A stretch of 64,000 nucleotides of DNA from Punica granatum (taxonomy: Eukaryota > Streptophyta > Magnoliopsida > Myrtales > Lythraceae). Position numbers and translations under genes: made by a program. The stretch spans positions 25,890,274 through 25,954,273 of the forward strand of contig NC_045129.1 in assembly GCF_007655135.1 (NCBI RefSeq), in the 5' to 3' direction. A model generated the notes under the pieces. It was not told the origin of the DNA. It worked only from the letters and a program-made list of their open reading frames with translations, and did not search any database. Shown here in pieces: positions 59,541 to 64,000 of this stretch; position 1 is the first letter of the stretch, and every line of letters starts with the position of its first letter.

Positions 59541-60300
59541 TTTTAATCTGATAGTAAACGAACCCATCAATAAGACATCTTCCATTAAAAAAAAATTCAA
59601 AACCTTGTCTTTCCCTAAAACATGATATAAGCGTCTCCATGAGGATCAATAACAAAATTAATTCTTAACAAAAGTTCTAAACAATTAAGCACTGGAAAGT
59701 ATCCCATTCTAAAGCATGCAGAACTACCAATGGTAAAAAATCCTCTAATCATCTCTGACCCTCAAATGGACCTTCTAGAGTCTTAAGCCTCTAAATTTAT
59801 TTCTCTTGAATCCGAATATGGGAAAAAAAGAGTGTGCTCCACATACTCAGCAATAGCTCTCGCTCCTATTGAGTTAAGCATCAGTAAAATATATTATTTA
59901 AAAAGAAATCACTTTGCATAAAGAGTAAATTTTACACCGGTAACTTCACAAACATCGACTTATCAAAAAATCTTTATAAATATCGACTAATAAAGTCAAC
60001 TCCAACAAATTGTACGCTAGAATTAAATTTAACTGATATCTTGAACATAATAAACTCCATTGTTCTTCAATAAATGTCTCATGAAACCGATTAAACGACT
60101 TATTTAAAAATATTTATAATAAACTCGATTCAGTAGCTCAAATAAATATGTACTCTTCAGTGGTGAAAAAGACTTCATCGCAGATAACTGGAGAAGATTA
60201 AAACTATAGTTCAATAGATGACATCAACGGTAAAAGTCGAGAGATGGAAGAGGAGAGTAGGTTATCATGCATAATCGCTAGACCTGACTTCTAGGACCGA
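59541..60300. other. Intergenic region
   Basis: AT-rich, no gene or element recognised. Confidence 0.4.
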
Positions 60301-61429
60301 TAAAAACTTATACATCCCATGCTGGTGTGTTTCGGGTGCCTAAAAACTCATTTTTCCAACTTTTCTCATGTTTTCGATTTCGCCCAAATCGATTTTCAAA
60401 CTCCCACCTGATTTTTAAACCAGCCCCGGATCATTTTCACGACTTCCCTTGAGTTTTCATATCTGTCCAACTCAGTTTCAGACTTTTCTTATCGTTACAA
60501 ATCAGTCCGAGCCTCTTTTCTGAACTTTTTGCACCATTACAGATGCATTCAGGGGCAATTTCGAACTTTTTCGAACTTTCTAAATCAGTCCAGAGGCTTT
60601 CCCGGGTTTAAAACGTGTTTTGCCATTCAGAAAACCCAATTTCCACTCGTTTTCAACTCAGCCTGTAACTTTTCTGGACTTTACAGATTGGTTCCCGAAT
60701 TTTCCAGAACTGCAAAACGACCCCGTTACTTTTGGGACATTCTCAGAATGGTCCCTGGGTCCTGATCTATAAGTCTGGACCTTTTTGATCAGTTTCGGGC
60801 ATTTTACGGGTGTAGTTGCAAACTTTTCCAGTTTTTACAGATTGACCCGCAGACTTCTCCGAGCTGTAAATCAGCCCCAAAATAATGAGGGATGTTCCCA
60901 GAAGAGTCCCTGGGCTGTAGGCATTGAGGTTGGGACCTTTCCCGTAATTTTTGGGTACTTTCCAGAATTCTCAGGGCATTTCCAGAATGATCCCTGAGCT
61001 GTAAGCATCGAGTTTGGGACTTTTTGGATGATTATCGGGGCTATAAATGTGTTCTCAAGCACTTTTCCAGATTTTACAGATTGGCCCCTGAAATTTCCAG
61101 AAACTTTAGAACAGCCCCTGTGCTTTTATTGTGTTTCCAAATCGGTTCCTGGGCACTTTAAATTGAATTGAATGTCATAATGATTTGGTGGAAGGGACCT
61201 ATTCGATAAATTACAATTTTGGGCAAAATGGTGAGTGCATGACACAAAAACCGAGAGAACTGTGAGGAAGACCACGATCTTAAGTTAATCAACTTTGGAA
61301 AAATAATAAATGGGCATCTTAGACAATTAGAATACCGATTGAGGTTAATTATTGGCTTGTGAACTTTTAACTCGTAATAGAACCCCAAATCAAGTTTCTT
61401 TGGACCGAAAATCAACAAAAATTAACTAC
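60300..61429 (+). repeat. Probable relic of a Tat-like LTR
   Basis: Phrases such as TTTACAGATTGGTTCCCGAA, GGTCCCTGGG and CAGATTGACCCGCAGACTT recur every 60-80 bases. They resemble the reverse complement of the GGGACTGATTTGAAAA block in the LTRs at 37886 and 47093. A primer-site-like sequence follows at 61430, so orientation and order fit an old plus-strand LTR. The left end is not defined. Confidence 0.4.
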
Positions 61430-61440
61430 TGGCGACTCCA
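61430..61440 (+). other. Candidate primer binding site of the LTR relic
   Basis: TGGCGACTCCA, the start of the Tat/Ogre-type primer site (compare TTGGCAACTCCACTGGGGAC beside 47093); the following bases diverge. Confidence 0.4.
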
Positions 61441-61876
61441 TTTAATCACCCCACTTAGAAATCGGCCATCCCAAGCTTTTCGAGTCGGAACCCATCTTCG
61501 GCACAAACCCTTCCCTTGCTCTTACATCTTCACGCCATCATCATCCTCACCCCCTTTTCCTCCCTTATGGCTGCCATGACCGCACCTCTCTGCCATCACC
61601 CTCGACCTCCTCCTCCTTCCTTCGTCTTCTCCTCAGCCACCTCATGCCATCACCACCACTCCATCATCTTCATATCTTCTTCCTACTCATCCTCACCCCT
61701 GCCCACAGCCACCAACACCACCATCATCTTCCTCTCCACCTCATACCTCCATGGCTACTATTTTCAACCCTTGTTGAGCTCGAGCAAAGCTCCCGTCGGC
61801 CCCACATCTGCCCTTGCCATTGTTGCATGCTACTCCTCCCTCCATCGAGCTATTGTTTCCCTATACTCCATCGAGA
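61441..61876. other. CCA/TCC-rich low-complexity region
   Basis: Contains overlapping open frames on both strands rich in Ser, Pro and His (for example 61516-61938 plus). The openness follows from the biased composition. No family is recognised; it may be part of the interior of the preceding LTR relic. Confidence 0.35.
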
Positions 61877-62110
61877 AGATGCGAGAGGTTCAGGAAGATG
61901 AGCACAAGATGTTCGGCCATCTTTATGGATGGAGATGAGCAAGGAACTTTATAGTAATGGGGGATAGATGAGGAGGCTACTGCTACACTCTGCTCCATCA
62001 AGAGGATGTGAGAGGCTCAGGAAGATGAGCTCGAGTTGTTTGACCATCTTCATGGACGAAGAAGAGCAAGGAACTGTATAGCAATGGGGGATAGATGAGG
62101 AGGAGGAGGT
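61877..62110. repeat. Tandem duplication of about 125 bases
   Basis: GAGAGGTTCAGGAAGATGAGC near 61883 recurs as GAGAGGCTCAGGAAGATGAGC near 62008, and ATGGGGGATAGATGAGGAGG follows both times. The copies differ at several bases. Confidence 0.75.
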
Positions 62111-62397
62111 GGTGGTAGTGGTAATGGGGAAGATCGCCGAATCTGTACAATAGTGGGGGCGTAGATGGGATGGAGAAATGGAAAGTGGGACCACAAAATG
62201 TCCAGTTGTGCACGTGTGGGCCAAAAAACATCGGCCAAGTAAGCTCTCCGTTAGGTAATGGACGGAAAAATAACGTCATGCTAGGCTATGACAAAATTTC
62301 AAAATTTTGTGCAATCTTGTGAAATTAACACAATATGTGCTATGTGGTGAATAGATTCAAAATATCGTGCTATATGTTGAAATTTACCCTAAAAAAT

Positions 62398-63120
62398 TTA
62401 AGTATTATAGCTAATCTTATGAAAGCTTAATTAAGTAAAATGCTCGTTCAAGTGATTAGACCATTTTATCTATATAAAGTTATATGCCATGCAATATATA
62501 GAGTTATAAAGGTAAATTCCAATATTATATAGGTCATAAATGTAAATTAGGTTTATGATTAAAATGTCATTTATAGGAAAAATAAGTAAAATTCTTGCAT
62601 TAAATGCATTAAATATTAAAACAATTAAAATTATTTAACCAATGCATTAAATAGGGGTATAAAAGAAAATGTCAAAATAATATAGGGGTAAATTAGTAAA
62701 ATCTTTACTAAATCATATGTTAATATACTATATATATTATAAAGAAAATATTCAAAATGGTATGAAAAATATTTCATTAACTTATTATTATATCGTTAAA
62801 AAATAAATATATTCATCATTTTAAGAAAATAAATAATCATTTATACTTTATAAGCTTATAATTAATTTTAATAAATTTTTGTATTATAGCTAATCATATG
62901 AAAGCTTAATTATATACAACTCTCATCCAAGTGATTAGATCATTTTATCTAAAAGTGTTATATATATATATATATATATATTTGTATTTCATGCAATAAA
63001 TAGGGTTAGAAAAGTAAATTCTAATATTATTTAGGGTCATAATGTAAATTATATTTATATTTAAAATGTCATCTATAGGAAAAATAGGTAAAATTCTTGC
63101 AGTTAAATGCATTAAATAGT
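62398..63120. repeat. Direct repeat, about 230 bases, two copies
   Basis: Copy 1 is about 62400-62625 and copy 2 about 62880-63120. Both run from ATTATAGCTAATC through GTGATTAGA and AAAATGTCATYTATAGGAAA to AAATGCATTAAATA. Copy 2 has gained a (TA)n run at 62956-62980. The sequence between them is AT-rich. Confidence 0.8.
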
Positions 63121-64000
63121 AAAACAAAAATAATTATTGATTATTTTTAGGTTTTGTTAGCAAAGAAATACTGTATAATTATTTTTAATATGGATTTATA
63201 AAAAATTCTATAATTTTTTATCTATTCAACTTTTTATACTACCGAACTACTATACACTTTTTATATCTAAATAATATTTAGAATGAAAAAAGTACTTTAG
63301 CTATATTTAATATATTTGCGTCAAATCTATATCTATATATATATATATATATATAGTCAAACAAATTACGCCTTTGATTAGAAAAAGTTTAAAATTAAAA
63401 ATTAAAATTACTCAATGCACGGGTACGGAAACTAGTACATACAAAAAAAAAAAAGATAACATATACGCAAACATCTTACAATACATAAAAAAAAATGGTA
63501 CACATAATATTGATAATACAAGCCTCAGACTCGCATGTTCTTTCTTGAGATGACTTATTTTTTCTTCACTCTGGACATACACAAAATCCACAAATGATAC
63601 ATCCCCTGTAGAGATAGCGATAGACAAACGCATCAGCACAATATAATACGCAATACTCATGAAGAGTTTGACTTGGACTACTGAAGCCCCTCCTTGGCTC
63701 GGTTCGTTCAACGCTTCATGCCACTTTCAGTTACCGGCGGCATGTGAGATGACACGGCCACCCCGCGGGTCTGCCTTTCCACGTTCCCTTGCCAACCTTT
63801 TACATACATACATATACTTTTAATACATGATTGGCAACATTCTCATAAAAATGAAGTTTGATATCAAATCTAATCGAGGGAGAAAGGGAGTTTGATGCAG
63901 TAATATCATCCTCAATCTGAGATTAAGAAATTTTAAATTTGATCTGTGCCAGCGAGACACCTGTTCCCCTTTATTTTCCAATTCTCCTTTTCCCTTTAAG
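63121..64000. other. AT-rich right end of the window
   Basis: Contains a (TA)n run near 63332-63354, a Helitron-like terminus candidate near 63419-63436, and otherwise no supported gene. Confidence 0.4.

Noticed and set aside
61516..61938. Ser/Pro/His-rich frame that might be a secreted protein
   Set aside because: Overlapping frames on both strands are equally open because of CCA/TCC composition; no conserved feature.

Overview
This is a window of plant nuclear DNA, most likely from a eudicot. It has three intron-containing or intron-flanked host genes of plant-specific type, long AT-rich intergenic DNA, and about 40 kb of nested transposable elements. No bacterial, viral or organellar gene order is visible. 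The species cannot be fixed from the sequence.

Host genes. (1) 867-3081 (+): a five-exon caleosin/peroxygenase gene (192 aa) with a canonical EF-hand, preceded by a TATA box. (2) 26083-23104 (-): a four-exon gene for a plasmodesmata-located-protein-like membrane protein (signal peptide, two DUF26/Gnk2 domains, one membrane helix, very short tail; 289 aa). (3) 56092-56484 (+): a short BAP31-like ER membrane protein (130 aa) with a long, probably spliced 5' leader.

Nest A, 5526-22414. The outermost layer is an LTR element with almost no coding capacity (LTRs 5526-6262 and 21692-22414). A Ty1-copia element lies inside it (7901-21091, minus strand, target duplication AAATG). That copia element was hit twice. 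One hit is a 5.6-kb solo LTR (8503-14101, duplication ACAAT) placed exactly at the inner end of its 3' LTR. The other is a deleted gypsy-type element (14651-16956, duplication GCCAA) in its reverse transcriptase/RNase H gene. The copia gag-pol is decayed by stops and frameshifts.

Nest B, 31158-54925. The outermost layer is a small hAT-like element whose two ends are now 23.8 kb apart. It holds a second hAT-like element (31344-33175) that seems to carry a captured gene fragment. It also holds an Angela/Tork-like copia element (33375-54745, duplication ATAAT). A 13.2-kb large retrotransposon derivative (37886-51091, duplication CGAAT) sits in the integrase gene of that copia element. The derivative has 4-kb LTRs, a Tat/Ogre-type primer site, no recognisable gag-pol and an internal array of about 32-bp repeats. 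The right edge of this nest lies close to the putative transcription start of the BAP31-like gene.

The remainder includes a Mutator-like foldback element (4561-5346), a foldback in an intron of the PDLP-like gene (24490-24950), a 354-bp tandem duplication (27426-28150), a putative solo LTR (28244-29150), a GC-rich palindrome (30093-30396), a probable relic of a Tat-like LTR with primer site (about 60300-61445) and AT-rich DNA with direct repeats up to the right end. No new enzymatic or defence system was recognised. The unusual content is the layered nesting with readable target duplications, the giant-LTR non-autonomous family, and the candidate gene capture.
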